Source of the DNA: Nannocystis punicea
Lineage (GTDB): Bacteria; Myxococcota_A; Polyangia; Nannocystales; Nannocystaceae
Assembly (NCBI RefSeq): GCF_026965555.1
Contig: NZ_CP114040.1
Coordinates: forward strand, 1,798,001-1,862,000
DNA: 64,000 nucleotides
Direction of reading: 5' to 3'
The stretch's first letter is position 1, and the number at the start of each line of letters is the position of its first letter. Positions 17,061 to 26,179 of this stretch are shown here, piece after piece. The translations under genes were made by a program, and so were the position numbers. Under the pieces are notes generated by a model. It was not told the origin of the DNA. It saw only the letters and a list, made by a program, of their open reading frames with translations, and made no database searches.

Positions 17061-19322
17061 CTAGGGGGTGGGGGTCGACAGCGGCAGCTTCTCGAAGGTC
17101 GCCTTGCCGTTCGTGTAGGTGTATCCGAAGGCGCCGCCGCGCGGGCTGGAGTCGAACGGGAACTGCTCGAACAGGCCGCGCACGCACTTCCGCACCGCGG
17201 CGTTGCTCGAGATGACCTTGATCTTGTGCGGCGGCATGCCCGACTTGCGGACCTCGATGGTGAACTTCAGCTTGGCCGCGCTCTGGCCGGCCTCGTCGAG
17301 GCAGGTCTGGAGGAACTTGTGCTGGTCGCGCAGCTCCTTCTCGGCGCTGCGGTAGCCGAAGTCGGGGTCGGGCACGCCGGCGTTCGCCGGGGCCGGCTCG
17401 GGCGGCTTGCTGTCCTGAGGGACAGGCGGGGTCTCGACCTTGGTCGGCTCGGGCGGCGTGGCCTCGACCTTGGTCGGCTCCGGCGGCGGGGCCTCGACCT
17501 TGGTGTCGGCGACCGGCGGCGGGGTCTCGACCTTGGTGTCCTCGGGGACAGTCGGGGCCTCGACCTTCATCGCCTGGGCGACGGGGGGCGTGCTGTCCGA
17601 AGGGACAGGCGGCGGCTCGACCGGCGGCGGGTTGACGACCGGCGGCTCCTCGGGCTTGACGGGCTCGGGCTCGGGCAGGTCGTCGGCGGCGGCAGCAGCG
17701 GCGGCAGCGGCGACGGCGTCGTTCGGACCCGGGGCCGGGGCGGCGAGCCATGAGGCGAGGCCGAACACCAGCGCGAGCGACAGCAGGGTGCCGCCGCGGG
17801 CGACGACGTCCTTGCGGGTGATCGGGCGCGGCGCGTCGGTGTCGAACTGCGACGAGCGCGAGATCTCGTCGCGCACGACCGGCTCGCTCGAGTGGGTGGC
17901 CGACTCGGCGTCCTCGAGGGTCGGCGTGCCGAGCGGGGTGGCGCCGGGCCGCGGCGTGCCCTGCGGCGTCGGGTTCGGCGCGGGCGTGCCGATCGGCGTG
18001 GTCCCCGGCCGCGAGCGCTCGGGGATCGCCATCAGGAACGGCTGGCTCATGTGCCGCACGATCGGCGCGCCGACCACGGCCTCGAACGACTCGAGCAGCG
18101 CCTGGCCGAACTCGTCGGCGCTCTGGAAGCGCTTGTCCGGGTCCTTCTCCAGCGTCTTCAGCAGGATCTGGTCGGCGATCTTCGGGATGTTACGGTCGGG
18201 CGCCCGCTGGCTCGGCGACTCGGGCGCGGTGTGCTTTTGGTGGTAGAGCAGGTCGAGGACGTTCTTGCTCGAGAACGGCGGCGTGCCGGTGATGAGCTTG
18301 TAGAGCGTCGCGCCCACGGCGTAGATGTCGGAGCGGGCGTCGGGGGTCGCGTTGGTGGCGATCAGCTCCGGCGCCATGTACTCCGGCGTGCCGAGCAGCA
18401 CGCCGTCCTGCGTCAGCTCCTGGCCGCTGTTGGTGTCCTTGGCGATGCCGAAGTCGATGAGCTTGATGTGATCGGGGTTGCGATCGAGGGTGACGCGGAA
18501 GCAGTTCTGCGGCTTGATGTCGCGGTGGTAGGTGCCCTTGGCGTGGGCCGAGCTCAGGCCGCTGCAGATCTGGATGGCCATGTTGGCCAGGCGGTGCCAC
18601 GGCAGCGGGCCCTCGCGCTGGAGCATGTGATCGAGGTCCTCGCCCTCGAGGTACTCCATGACGATGTACACCTGCCCCGACGGGGTCTGGCCGACGTCGT
18701 ACGCGCGCACGACGTGGTTGCTCGAGATGTCCATCATGGCCCGCGCCTCGGCGAGGCAGCGCTGCTGCATGTCGGCCTTGCCCGACAGCCGCGGGTCGAG
18801 CAGCTTGATCGCCAGCTTGCCGCCGGTGCGCGCGTGTGTGCCGCGGTACACCGTCGACATGCCACCTGACCCAAGGGGCTGCTCGAGCTTGTAGCGGCCG
18901 TCGATCACCGAGCCGGGCCCGATCGGCGCCGGCGGCTGCTTGGCGGGGGCGGGCCGCGCCGGCGCTGCGCCGCTGCCCGTCGTTCCAGTGACAGGTCGCG
19001 GCGTGCTGCCGGTCGGCGAGGCGGTGCCGGGCCGCGTCGGCGTGCTGCCTGCGGGAGAGGCGGTGCCGGGCCGCGTCGGCGTGCTGCCTGCGGGCGCGGC
19101 GGTGCCGGGCCGCGTCGGCGTGACGCCGGGCAAGGACGATGTTCCAGGCCGCGTCGGCGTGCGCGCGGGCGGCTTGCCGGGGGTCGCCTTGGCCGGGGCC
19201 GGAGCGCCGGAGAGCGAGGCCGGCTGCTTGCTGGGCGCCCTCATCTCGCCGGTGCTGGCGGTGGCGGCGGGACGTGGCCGCGGCGCCGGTTTGGCAGGCG
19301 GCCTGGGATCGTTGGGCGGCAT
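17061..19322 (-). CDS. Hanks-type Ser/Thr protein kinase with TonB/AgmX-like C-terminal domain
   Basis: A 753-residue membrane kinase heading the operon. Residues 1-140 are Pro/Thr-rich with repeats of TPTRPGT. The kinase domain covers about 144-410: Gly loop GSGGMSTVY, Lys in LAIKLL, HRDIKPQN catalytic loop, DFG, and GTPEYMAPE, all intact. A linker of TPxGTP repeats leads to one membrane helix (about 505-525). The outside part is a Pro/Glu/Val-rich spacer (TKVETPP repeats) and a final ~100-residue domain (LKFTIEVRKSGMPPHKIKV...CVRGLFEQFPF) of the TonB C-terminal/AgmX type, where extracellular sensor domains usually sit. Likely senses an envelope state and signals inward. Three palindrome copies (17411, 17537, 17594) encode parts of the spacer. 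Confidence 0.88.
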   Translation of the reverse strand: MPPNDPRPPAKPAPRPRPAATASTGEMRAPSKQPASLSGAPAPAKATPGKPPARTPTRPGTSSLPGVTPTRPGTAAPAGSTPTRPGTASPAGSTPTRPGTASPTGSTPRPVTGTTGSGAAPARPAPAKQPPAPIGPGSVIDGRYKLEQPLGSGGMSTVYRGTHARTGGKLAIKLLDPRLSGKADMQQRCLAEARAMMDISSNHVVRAYDVGQTPSGQVYIVMEYLEGEDLDHMLQREGPLPWHRLANMAIQICSGLSSAHAKGTYHRDIKPQNCFRVTLDRNPDHIKLIDFGIAKDTNSGQELTQDGVLLGTPEYMAPELIATNATPDARSDIYAVGATLYKLITGTPPFSSKNVLDLLYHQKHTAPESPSQRAPDRNIPKIADQILLKTLEKDPDKRFQSADEFGQALLESFEAVVGAPIVRHMSQPFLMAIPERSRPGTTPIGTPAPNPTPQGTPRPGATPLGTPTLEDAESATHSSEPVVRDEISRSSQFDTDAPRPITRKDVVARGGTLLSLALVFGLASWLAAPAPGPNDAVAAAAAAAAADDLPEPEPVKPEEPPVVNPPPVEPPPVPSDSTPPVAQAMKVEAPTVPEDTKVETPPPVADTKVEAPPPEPTKVEATPPEPTKVETPPVPQDSKPPEPAPANAGVPDPDFGYRSAEKELRDQHKFLQTCLDEAGQSAAKLKFTIEVRKSGMPPHKIKVISSNAAVRKCVRGLFEQFPFDSSPRGGAFGYTYTNGKATFEKLPLSTPTP

Positions 19323-19738
19323 ATCAGGGGTCTCATCTTACAGGACACTGAGGCGCGACGGCGACAACGCGGCGATTACTTGTGTGCGCCGCGCCGGCAA
19401 GATGTCCGAAGGGCCATGCCGCGCGGCGCGATCACGCCCGCGTGAACGATCGCGACAGCGAGCGCGATCGCGCGAGTAAACCTGTCCATTAAGACATATC
19501 AACGTTGCTCGCGGCGATCTGCCGCACAACGGACGGGGACGCGCGGGAACTGGTGGGGGCCGGCCCGAGGGCCGGTTCGCGCGCGTGGGGACGTGGTCCT
19601 CCGCGAGGCCGCGCGCCGCGAAGATTTCGCGGCGAGATCCCGGCGTCGCGGCGACATCGCGCGGTCGCGGGTGCGCGGGCGGCGACTGGTGGATGTCCCC
19701 GAAGTCAGGTGCAGACGCTCGCTTCGGCGACGCGTGGT
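19323..19738. other. Intergenic region upstream of the kinase operon
   Basis: About 0.4 kb holding the presumed promoter of the 13.1-19.3 kb operon. It has GCGATCGC-like runs near 19460 and a decayed palindrome (TGTCCATTAAGACA, 19483-19496). The part from about 19540 on may be further decayed coding sequence. No gene is convincing. Confidence 0.5.
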
Positions 19739-20516
19739 TCAGGGCTTGTCGCCGGCGACGATCGCGTCGAGCCGCGCTCGCTCGGCCGGCGAGCGAGAAG
19801 GTCTGGACGATCTTCGCCACGTCGAGGTCGAGCGTCTCGATCGCCTGCGCGAGCCCCAAAGTCGCCGGCCGCGCGCGCGGGACCTCGTTCGTGACGGGGA
19901 AGAAAGCCAGGTCGCCCTCGATCCGCAGGCGCTCGCGCGGGAAGTAACAGACGCGATACGAGTCGGTGTGCTCGGTGTACGCGCCGATGCCGTGCAGCCA
20001 GGGCGCGTGACCGGTGGCGTCGGTGAAGACGTGGCGGCCGTCGACGACGAGGAGCCAGGGCGGGCGCGGCTCGCGGGCGAGAGCGTCGAGCGCGAGCGCG
20101 TGAGGCCTGCGCGCGAGGTCCTCGATCAGGGGCACGTTGGGCGCCGGCGTGGAGCGGCGGGCGCAGGCCTCCGCTGCAGTGCGGGTGGTGATGGCCGAAC
20201 ACGCATGGCGGATCTTTTTGTCGGGCGCGTGCGCGCGGACGGCCGCGAGGAGATCCTCTCCGGCGGCGCCGCGCAGCGGGGCGTCGAGCACGACCACGAA
20301 GTCGTCGAACACCGCGAAGGCGGCGCGCACGTCCTCGACCGGGAGCTCGACGGCGACGACCTGCGCCGGCGGGCGTGATGCGGGCGGTGGATCGGTGCCG
20401 GCGAGAGCGGGCCAGTGCTCGTCGATCTCGCGCGGCGCGAGGGCTTCGTGGCCTTCGCGCTCGACGAGCTCGACGAGCTGTCCCGAGGGACAGGCGCCCG
20501 ACGGGTCAGCCGGGGA
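19739..20516 (-). pseudogene. Decayed metallo-beta-lactamase-fold hydrolase (C-terminal remnant, several frameshifts)
   Basis: Read on the minus strand, family-like sequence moves between frames. Residues from VEDVRAAFAVFDDF to APDKKIRH are in one frame. The metal-site segment FGHHHPHCSGGLRP, required next, is in another (near 20160-20200). The first frame resumes at NVPLIEDLARRPH and runs to LDLDVAKIVQTF. The natural ending RLDAIVAGDKP-stop lies in a further frame, with the stop at 19739. At least three indels are therefore needed. The N-terminal domain is absent, cut off where the next gene ends (20506). The pattern fits a decaying gene; clustered sequencing errors are the alternative. Intact homologues would be SoxH/MBL-type hydrolases of about 450-500 residues. 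Confidence 0.65.
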
Positions 20517-22023
20517 TCGGGTCCTCGTCGTCGGGGATCAGGCAGGCCGACAGCTCGAAGAACATGAACACGAGGGCCTTCTCCTGGGGGGACAGCCCCT
20601 GGGTCTCGCAGCCGGTCGGGAACGGCTCGCCGATGTTGTCGCCGGAGGAGACGTGGATGTCGCTGTCGACCACGCGGCCGCACTGATCCTCGGCGGGCAC
20701 GCCGACCGGGGCGTTGAAGGTGAAGTACTGCACAGTGTCCTCGGGCGAGTCGGTGTAGACCCACCGCGTCGAGGTCATCTCGTTGACGGAGTCGACGGTG
20801 TACTGGGCCTCCTTGATCTGCATCTCGCCGTGGACCTCGGAGCCGCCGACGTGCAGCATCCAGTCGGCCAGGGCCATGCCCTTGGGGAAGCTGGTGTCGA
20901 TCTTGCCGGTGACGGGGTTCGGCAGGTCGGGCTCGCTGACGAAGTCGGCGGTGCTCGGCCACGGGTCGGGCCCGTCCTCGATCCAGATGTTGTGCCAGTG
21001 CGACAGGAAGATCCGCCCGCCCAGGCCGGCGTAGTCGACCAGGTTCTGGCGCATCGCGTTCGACTTGGCGCCGCCGTTCTGCGCGCCCTCGCAGGCCATC
21101 AGGACCATGTCGTACTTCTTGTAATTGTCGAGGCTGCCCCACAGGTTGCTGGCGCCGCTGAAGTCGGCGCCGCCGTTGAGGTCGTTGCTGTACTGGTCGG
21201 CCCCGCCCTCGCCCTCGAACAGGTTGACGCGGCCGCTGCCGTCCTCGGGGGTGAACTCGCCGTCCTCGATGCCGATCTTGCGCAGCAGGCACTCGAGCGG
21301 GTCGGCGCCGCCGGTGACCATGGCGATCTTCGGGATGTGGCCCTCGCTCTGGTTCTTCGGCAGGCGGGTGAGGTCGTAGGGGGCGAGGTTGTCGGAGCAG
21401 GCGACGACCTCGGGGAGCACGACCTCGCGGCGCCACTTGCCCACGCTGACGACCAGCGGGATGTTCTGCCCGGAGGGCACGCCGGCGAGGGTGAACTCGC
21501 CCTTGGTGTTGGTGAGGGTGGCGACGATCGGGTCGCCGGGCAGGGCGCCGCCGCAGGTGTCGCAGGTGACGCCCTCGACCACCGGGTCGAGCGGCCCGGA
21601 CGGCACGTAGACGGTGATGTTGTAGAGCGGCAGGGTGCCCTCGGGGGCGAACACGATGCCCGACAGCGTGGTCTTGTCCTTGTTGCCGTCGCACGGATCG
21701 ATCTGGCACTCGAGGCCGATGCACGGCGGCGCGGTCGTGCCGTCGGTGTCGTCGGTGTCGGTCGCCGATGGATCGGTGGTGGTCGTCGTGGTCGAGGTCG
21801 GCGGCGTGACCGTGGTGCCCGTCGAGGTGGTGCCGGTCGGGTCGGTGGTGCCGGGGTCGGGGCCGGTCGTGGTGCCGGGGGTCGGGTCGACGGTGATGCC
21901 GGTCGGCGCGGTCGAGGTCGGCGTGGTGTCGGTGCCGCTGGCGGTGGACGAGTCACCGCAGGCGACGGTCAAGTAGGTGGAAGCGAGGCAGGCGAAGGCG
22001 ATGCGCTCGGCGCGTTGAGCCAT
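20506..22023 (-). CDS. Large lipoprotein with Thr-rich linker, carboxypeptidase-regulatory-like domain
   Basis: A 505-residue exported lipoprotein. AGGAGAG lies eight bases before the ATG at 22023. The signal peptide ends in the lipobox LTVAC. A ~70-residue Thr/Pro/Asp linker (TTTTTTDPSATDTDDTDGTT) precedes a Cys-containing region (CIGLECQIDPCDGNKDK) and a beta-sandwich like the carboxypeptidase regulatory/CNA-B type (LSGIVFAPEGTLPLYNITVYVP...GEFTLAGVPSG). The C-terminal ~330 residues include YDMVLMACEGAQNGG and LVDYAGLGGRIFLSHWHN, as in glutamine-amidotransferase-like folds of unknown activity. This architecture recurs in myxobacteria. Function unknown, probably at the outer membrane. Confidence 0.8.
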   Translation of the reverse strand: MAQRAERIAFACLASTYLTVACGDSSTASGTDTTPTSTAPTGITVDPTPGTTTGPDPGTTDPTGTTSTGTTVTPPTSTTTTTTDPSATDTDDTDGTTAPPCIGLECQIDPCDGNKDKTTLSGIVFAPEGTLPLYNITVYVPSGPLDPVVEGVTCDTCGGALPGDPIVATLTNTKGEFTLAGVPSGQNIPLVVSVGKWRREVVLPEVVACSDNLAPYDLTRLPKNQSEGHIPKIAMVTGGADPLECLLRKIGIEDGEFTPEDGSGRVNLFEGEGGADQYSNDLNGGADFSGASNLWGSLDNYKKYDMVLMACEGAQNGGAKSNAMRQNLVDYAGLGGRIFLSHWHNIWIEDGPDPWPSTADFVSEPDLPNPVTGKIDTSFPKGMALADWMLHVGGSEVHGEMQIKEAQYTVDSVNEMTSTRWVYTDSPEDTVQYFTFNAPVGVPAEDQCGRVVDSDIHVSSGDNIGEPFPTGCETQGLSPQEKALVFMFFELSACLIPDDEDPIPG

Positions 22024-22100
22024 GGGACTCTCCTATGGCGGCGATCGTAAGCGATCTGCGGTGGCCTTGGGCTCCTGGTTTCGGGTAGAAAACTCGGAGG

Positions 22101-22586
22101 ATGCGAGCGAGCGCGACGGTGGTGGTGATGCTGTGCGGGTGCGCCGGCGCGCAGGGAGCTGCGGTCGTCGTGCCACCGCGTCAGCCCCCACCGCCGGCGA
22201 TCAGCGAGCGCGGCGACGTCGAGCTCGGGCTCGGCGCGGTGACGGCCGCGGTCTCGGGCGCGCTGATCGGCGTGGGCACCCACGAGGCGCTGCGTGCGGT
22301 TCGGGTGCGCGCGCACTGCTCGGGAGAAGGTGCGAGCTCGGACCCCGATTCGATGATCGTGTGTACCGGTCCGCTCGGCGGCGACCCGTTCGTCGCGGCG
22401 GTGGTGTCGAGCTCGCTGTCGTTCGCGTTCGCGGTGCCGATCGCGGTCGCGAGCGGGTTCCTTCTCCGTCGCGGGATCGTCACGCGCCGCGCGTGGAAGG
22501 CCGACCAGTCGAAGCGCAAGATGTCTGTTCGGCCATGGTCGAACGGACAGACGCAGTTCGGGCTGTCGTTCGGCGTGGCGTTCTGA
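22101..22586 (+). CDS. Small lipoprotein / membrane protein of unknown function
   Basis: A 161-residue protein. GGAGG directly precedes the start ATG. The signal peptide ends in a lipobox (VVVMLCGC). After a Pro-rich segment come two hydrophobic stretches (VTAAVSGALIGVG and FVAAVVSSSLSFAFAVPIAVAS), and the chain ends in the aromatic phrase GLSFGVAF, which resembles an outer-membrane end signature. It is divergent from the large lipoprotein gene (77 bp gap) and convergent with the SGNH hydrolase gene. No family recognised. Confidence 0.7.
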   Translation: MRASATVVVMLCGCAGAQGAAVVVPPRQPPPPAISERGDVELGLGAVTAAVSGALIGVGTHEALRAVRVRAHCSGEGASSDPDSMIVCTGPLGGDPFVAAVVSSSLSFAFAVPIAVASGFLLRRGIVTRRAWKADQSKRKMSVRPWSNGQTQFGLSFGVAF

Positions 22587-22625
22587 GTCGTGACGCTCGC
22601 GGACGTCGCGGCGGCGACGTCGTCG

Positions 22626-24362
22626 TCACGGGGCCGAGGCGGGGACGACGGCCAGCGGCGGGGCTTCGGGCGCGGTCGGCTCGGGGCTGGCGGGCTCGGC
22701 CGGGACTGCGTCGGGCGGCACCGTGGGGTCGGGCTGCGGGGCCTCGCGCGCGAGCACCGGGTCGCCGCCGGGCGCGGTCGTGGGCGCGCCGCCGTCGAAG
22801 TCGAACATCAGCGCGTCGGCGAGGGCCATGCCCATGCGGGTGTAGCCGCGGCGGTTGAGGTGGAGGTGGTCGGACATCGCCATGGCGGGCTGGGCGGCGG
22901 CCCAGTAGGCCATCGAGCCCTCGCCGCCCATGAACTGCACGGTGTCCCAGAAGGCGCAGCCGGCCTCCTGGGCCAGCTCGCGCTGGGTGGCGACGATGTC
23001 GGCGACGCGCGGGCGCGGGCCGAGCGAGTTGTCGGGGCGCTTGAGCGGGAAGTCGCCGGGGCCGACGAGCACGCAGCTGGTGTCGGGCGAGGCGCGGCGC
23101 AGGCGGGCGAGGACCTCGCGGAGGTTGTTCTTGTAGACGCCGATCGGCTGGTCCTCGTCGACCGACTCGTTGCTGCCGTAGGCGAGGATCACGAGGTCGG
23201 GGTCGCGGCGCTTGTAGTTGTCGGCCCACACGAACTCGTCCCACTTGAGGTGGTTCGAGGCTCGCGTGCCGCCGATGCCGAGGGTGTCGACGACGACGCC
23301 CTTGGCCTCGTTCTCGACGGTGACGCCGAACAGGCGCACCTCGCCGTCGCCGACCGGGCGGACCTCGATGGCCTCCGGCGGGCCGGGGCGCTCGAAGCTG
23401 TGGTAGCCGGGGCCCGCCTGCTTGGCCTTGGTGTCGACGGTGAAGGCCTTCTTGCCGCCGAACAGCACCTGGAACTTGCCGCCGCCGGGCTGGCGCAGGA
23501 AGTAGAGGTCGTAGCGGCTGAGCGCGGGCGGCTCGGCCTTGCGGTCGAGCGGCGGATTAAAGGAGACGCGCGTCACGTCGCGCTTCTTGGTGGCCGAGGC
23601 GCTGGCGCCCAGCAGGCCGAAGAAGCCGTCGTCCCGCGCCTCCGAGCGCTGGGCGTGCTCGATCTTCCAGCCGCGCGAGCTGTCGATCGTGCAGCCGTAA
23701 GGCCGGGTGTACTTGCTCGGCTTGGCCAGCGGGTAGAAGCCGAGGCCGCCGTCGCCGAAGCGCTTCTGCAGGTAGGCGCGCAGGTAGGTCGGGTAGATGT
23801 CGGCGGCTGTGTGCGAGGCGCCGTAGATCAGCACGCGGACCTTGCCGTCCTCGTCGAGGCCCTGCTCGAGGCGACGGAGGGCGTCGTGGAAGTGCTGCAG
23901 GGGGTCGTCGGCGCCGCGCTGGAGGAGGATGAACTGGCCGAGGGCGTTGCCGTTGATCGCCGGGGCGACGCCGGTGCCCGCCGGGCCGGTGCCCTCGGAG
24001 CCCGGCAGCGCGTCGAGGTTGCCGGGGCCCGCGCCCGGCATCATCGCGGCCTGGAGCTCGGTCCCGGCTGCGACCGGGATCACAGGGAAGGGTTGACCGG
24101 CGCTGTCCTCGAGCAAGGCCGCCCGCTCGCCGAGGATCGCTCGCTGGGCCCAGAGCCGGGCGTCCCGCGCGGCGTCGGTGAGCGCGGGGGTCGGCCCCGG
24201 CGGCGGTACGTGCACCTGCACCGGCTCGGCCGCGCCGCCCGTCACAGGCGCGGGATCGGTTGGGGGGACGGCCTGTGCTTGTTGCGCAGGCCCGGGCGTG
24301 ACGCATCCGGGGCCGCAGGCGAGGCCCAGAGATGCGACGACGGCTGCCGTTACGAGCCGCAT
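22626..24362 (-). CDS. SGNH/GDSL-like hydrolase lipoprotein
   Basis: A 578-residue exported protein with a lipoprotein-like signal (ASLGLACGPGC) chosen as the start at 24362. An SGNH-hydrolase domain spans about residues 170-510. Block I reads YGASHTAADIY near 180, with the catalytic Ser kept but the usual Asp of GDSH replaced by Ala. Block III reads AYGSNES near 397, and block V is DHLHLNRRGY near 497, giving the Asp-His pair. The long insert between block I and III contains a jelly-roll-like region, as in SGNH proteins that modify peptidoglycan or polysaccharide O-acetyl groups. Substrate unknown. Followed on the other strand by the Mla operon. Confidence 0.82.
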   Translation of the reverse strand: MRLVTAAVVASLGLACGPGCVTPGPAQQAQAVPPTDPAPVTGGAAEPVQVHVPPPGPTPALTDAARDARLWAQRAILGERAALLEDSAGQPFPVIPVAAGTELQAAMMPGAGPGNLDALPGSEGTGPAGTGVAPAINGNALGQFILLQRGADDPLQHFHDALRRLEQGLDEDGKVRVLIYGASHTAADIYPTYLRAYLQKRFGDGGLGFYPLAKPSKYTRPYGCTIDSSRGWKIEHAQRSEARDDGFFGLLGASASATKKRDVTRVSFNPPLDRKAEPPALSRYDLYFLRQPGGGKFQVLFGGKKAFTVDTKAKQAGPGYHSFERPGPPEAIEVRPVGDGEVRLFGVTVENEAKGVVVDTLGIGGTRASNHLKWDEFVWADNYKRRDPDLVILAYGSNESVDEDQPIGVYKNNLREVLARLRRASPDTSCVLVGPGDFPLKRPDNSLGPRPRVADIVATQRELAQEAGCAFWDTVQFMGGEGSMAYWAAAQPAMAMSDHLHLNRRGYTRMGMALADALMFDFDGGAPTTAPGGDPVLAREAPQPDPTVPPDAVPAEPASPEPTAPEAPPLAVVPASAP

Positions 24363-24689
24363 GTTCACCGGCCTCACCCGGGAACATTGGCCGCTCGCGG
24401 GGAGGGAGTCAAATTTGCCGGAAACGAGCGCCCCGGGGGGGCTAGGAGGCCTCTGCGCGAAAACGCGCCGCGGCCTTGGCGGCAATTTTCACGGCAGGAC
24501 AGGGCTCTTGGACCAGGTGAGCGCGCGGCAGCCTCCGTGGGAGCGCCGGGCAGCGGTCGCGCATGCGGCTGCGCAGCGGGCTCATAGCGGCCGCGGAGGT
24601 CGAGAATTTTGTTGCGCTCGGGACCTGGTCCACGGTTAAACAGCACGAGGGACCATGTCGGCAAAGCAGCACAAACCGGGGAGGCGGCC
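24363..24689. other. Intergenic region upstream of the Mla operon
   Basis: About 330 bp between divergent genes, presumably with both promoters. Some AT-rich spots (AAATTTGCC near 24411, GAATTTTG near 24602) but no clear -10/-35 pair, repeat or RNA structure that I can defend. Confidence 0.4.
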
Positions 24690-25451
24690 GTGTTGAACCG
24701 GTCGTTCCGCTGGTTTGAAGCGTGCGCCGCGTTCGTCGAGTTCCTCTGTGCTGTTTGTCGTTGTCTGGTGACGGGTCCGCGTTACCTGCGTGAGACATTG
24801 CGGGTGATGGACCTGCTGGTCCGGCGCTGCTTGATCCCGGTGGGTCTGGCGGTGGCGCCGGTGGGCGCCGTGATCTCGCTGCAGGGCGCGGGGCTGTTCC
24901 GCATGTTCGGGGCCGAGAGCCTGCTGTCGTCGCTGCTGGCGACGGCGATCTTCCGCGAGTACAGCCCGGCGCTGGCGTCGGTGATGGTGGCGGCGCAGGC
25001 GGGCTCGTCGATCGCGGCGCGGATCGGGACGATGAAGGTGCGCGGGCAGATCGACGCGCTGGCGGTGATGTCGGTCGATCCGATCCGCTACGTCGTGGTG
25101 CCGGGGCTCATCGCTTGCGTCATCGTCACGCCGCTGCTCAGCGTGCTGACGACGCTGCTCGGGCTCGTCAGCGGGTGGTTCTTCGCGGTGCCGGTGATGG
25201 GGGTCGACCACGGGTCGTTCCTCGCCAACCTTTATGCGCAGGTGTCGCTGGTCGACCTGTGGGTCGGCCTCGGCAAGTGCATGGCCTTCGGGACAGCCGT
25301 GGGCCTGATCGCCGGCTTCCTCGGGCTGCGCACCACCGGCGGCGCGGCCGGGGTCGGCAAGGCGGCCAACGACACAGTGACGATGACGATCGTGCTGATC
25401 CTCGTCGCGGACTACTTCGTCAGCATGGCGCTGCTGAGGCTGGGGGTGTAG
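24690..25451 (+). CDS. MlaE-family lipid ABC transporter permease, first of two
   Basis: A 253-residue permease of the MlaE/YrbE family, which moves phospholipids between membranes together with MlaF and an MCE protein. The GTG at 24690 has a strong GGGGAGG six bases upstream and is preferred to an in-frame GTG- or TTG-type start further up. Characteristic parts are the coupling region FREYSPALASVMVAAQAGSSIAARIGTMKVRGQIDAL and the phrase VDPIRYVVVPG. Five hydrophobic segments are seen. The stop is followed two bases later by the second, different MlaE. The pair suggests a heterodimeric permease, as with YrbEA/YrbEB of actinobacterial mce operons. Confidence 0.88.
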   Translation: MLNRSFRWFEACAAFVEFLCAVCRCLVTGPRYLRETLRVMDLLVRRCLIPVGLAVAPVGAVISLQGAGLFRMFGAESLLSSLLATAIFREYSPALASVMVAAQAGSSIAARIGTMKVRGQIDALAVMSVDPIRYVVVPGLIACVIVTPLLSVLTTLLGLVSGWFFAVPVMGVDHGSFLANLYAQVSLVDLWVGLGKCMAFGTAVGLIAGFLGLRTTGGAAGVGKAANDTVTMTIVLILVADYFVSMALLRLGV

Positions 25452-25453
25452 GC

Positions 25454-26179
25454 GTGGAGTTCCTGCACTTCGTCCGCCGCGCGCTCGTCGCCCAGTTCAG
25501 CGGGCCGCCGCCGCGTGACGAGTTCGTGCGCCACGCGCTCGACGCCGGGGTCGGCAGCCTGCCGCTCTTGACGCTGCTGACGATCTTCGCCGGCATGAAC
25601 CTGTCGGTGCAGGCCTACGGCACGTTCGTCCGCTTCGGCGGGCAAGACCTGCTCGGGCTGTTCTGCGGGGTCGGCGGGATCCGCGAGCTGTACCCGGTGA
25701 TGGCGGCGGTGATCTGCGGGGCGCGCATCGGCGCGACGCTGGCGGCCAGCCTGGCCAACATGCAGATCAGCGAGCAGGTCGAGGCGCTCGAGGTGATGGC
25801 GGTCGACCCGATGCGCCTGCTCGTCGCGCCGCGGCTGTGGGCGGTGACGCTGATGCTGCCGCTCCTGTGCGGCTACGCCGACGTGGTCGGCCTGGCGGCC
25901 AGCTACTGGGCGGCGACCGAGCAGATGGGGGTCAACGGCGGGACCTTCATGGAGCAGGTCCGCGACATCGTCCACCTGAGCGACCTGGCCGCGGGGGTGT
26001 TCAAGGGCGTGGTGTTCGGCTGGCTGGTGGCGATCGTGTCCTGCTACCACGGCTACCGCGCGCTCAAGCGCGACGGCGCGGAGGGCGTCGGGGTGGCGAC
26101 CAACCGCGCGATCGTCCACTCGGCGGTGCTGTGCATCGTCCTCAACATGTTCCTGTCGGCGCTGCTGTACGTGAGGTGA
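25454..26179 (+). CDS. MlaE-family lipid ABC transporter permease, second of two
   Basis: A 241-residue MlaE permease, starting at a GTG two bases after the previous stop. It has its own family motif set (IRELYPVMAAVICGARIGATLAA, then MQISEQVEALEVMAVDPM) and differs throughout from the first copy, so the two are old, specialised paralogues and not a recent duplication. The last codon overlaps the start of the ATPase gene (TGATG), implying translational coupling. Together with the neighbouring genes it should form an inner-membrane lipid transporter. Confidence 0.88.
   Translation: MEFLHFVRRALVAQFSGPPPRDEFVRHALDAGVGSLPLLTLLTIFAGMNLSVQAYGTFVRFGGQDLLGLFCGVGGIRELYPVMAAVICGARIGATLAASLANMQISEQVEALEVMAVDPMRLLVAPRLWAVTLMLPLLCGYADVVGLAASYWAATEQMGVNGGTFMEQVRDIVHLSDLAAGVFKGVVFGWLVAIVSCYHGYRALKRDGAEGVGVATNRAIVHSAVLCIVLNMFLSALLYVR

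Noticed and set aside
14105..17215. 3-kb open frame antisense to the redox operon
   Set aside because: Same cause. The true genes on the other strand have clear families and tight spacing.
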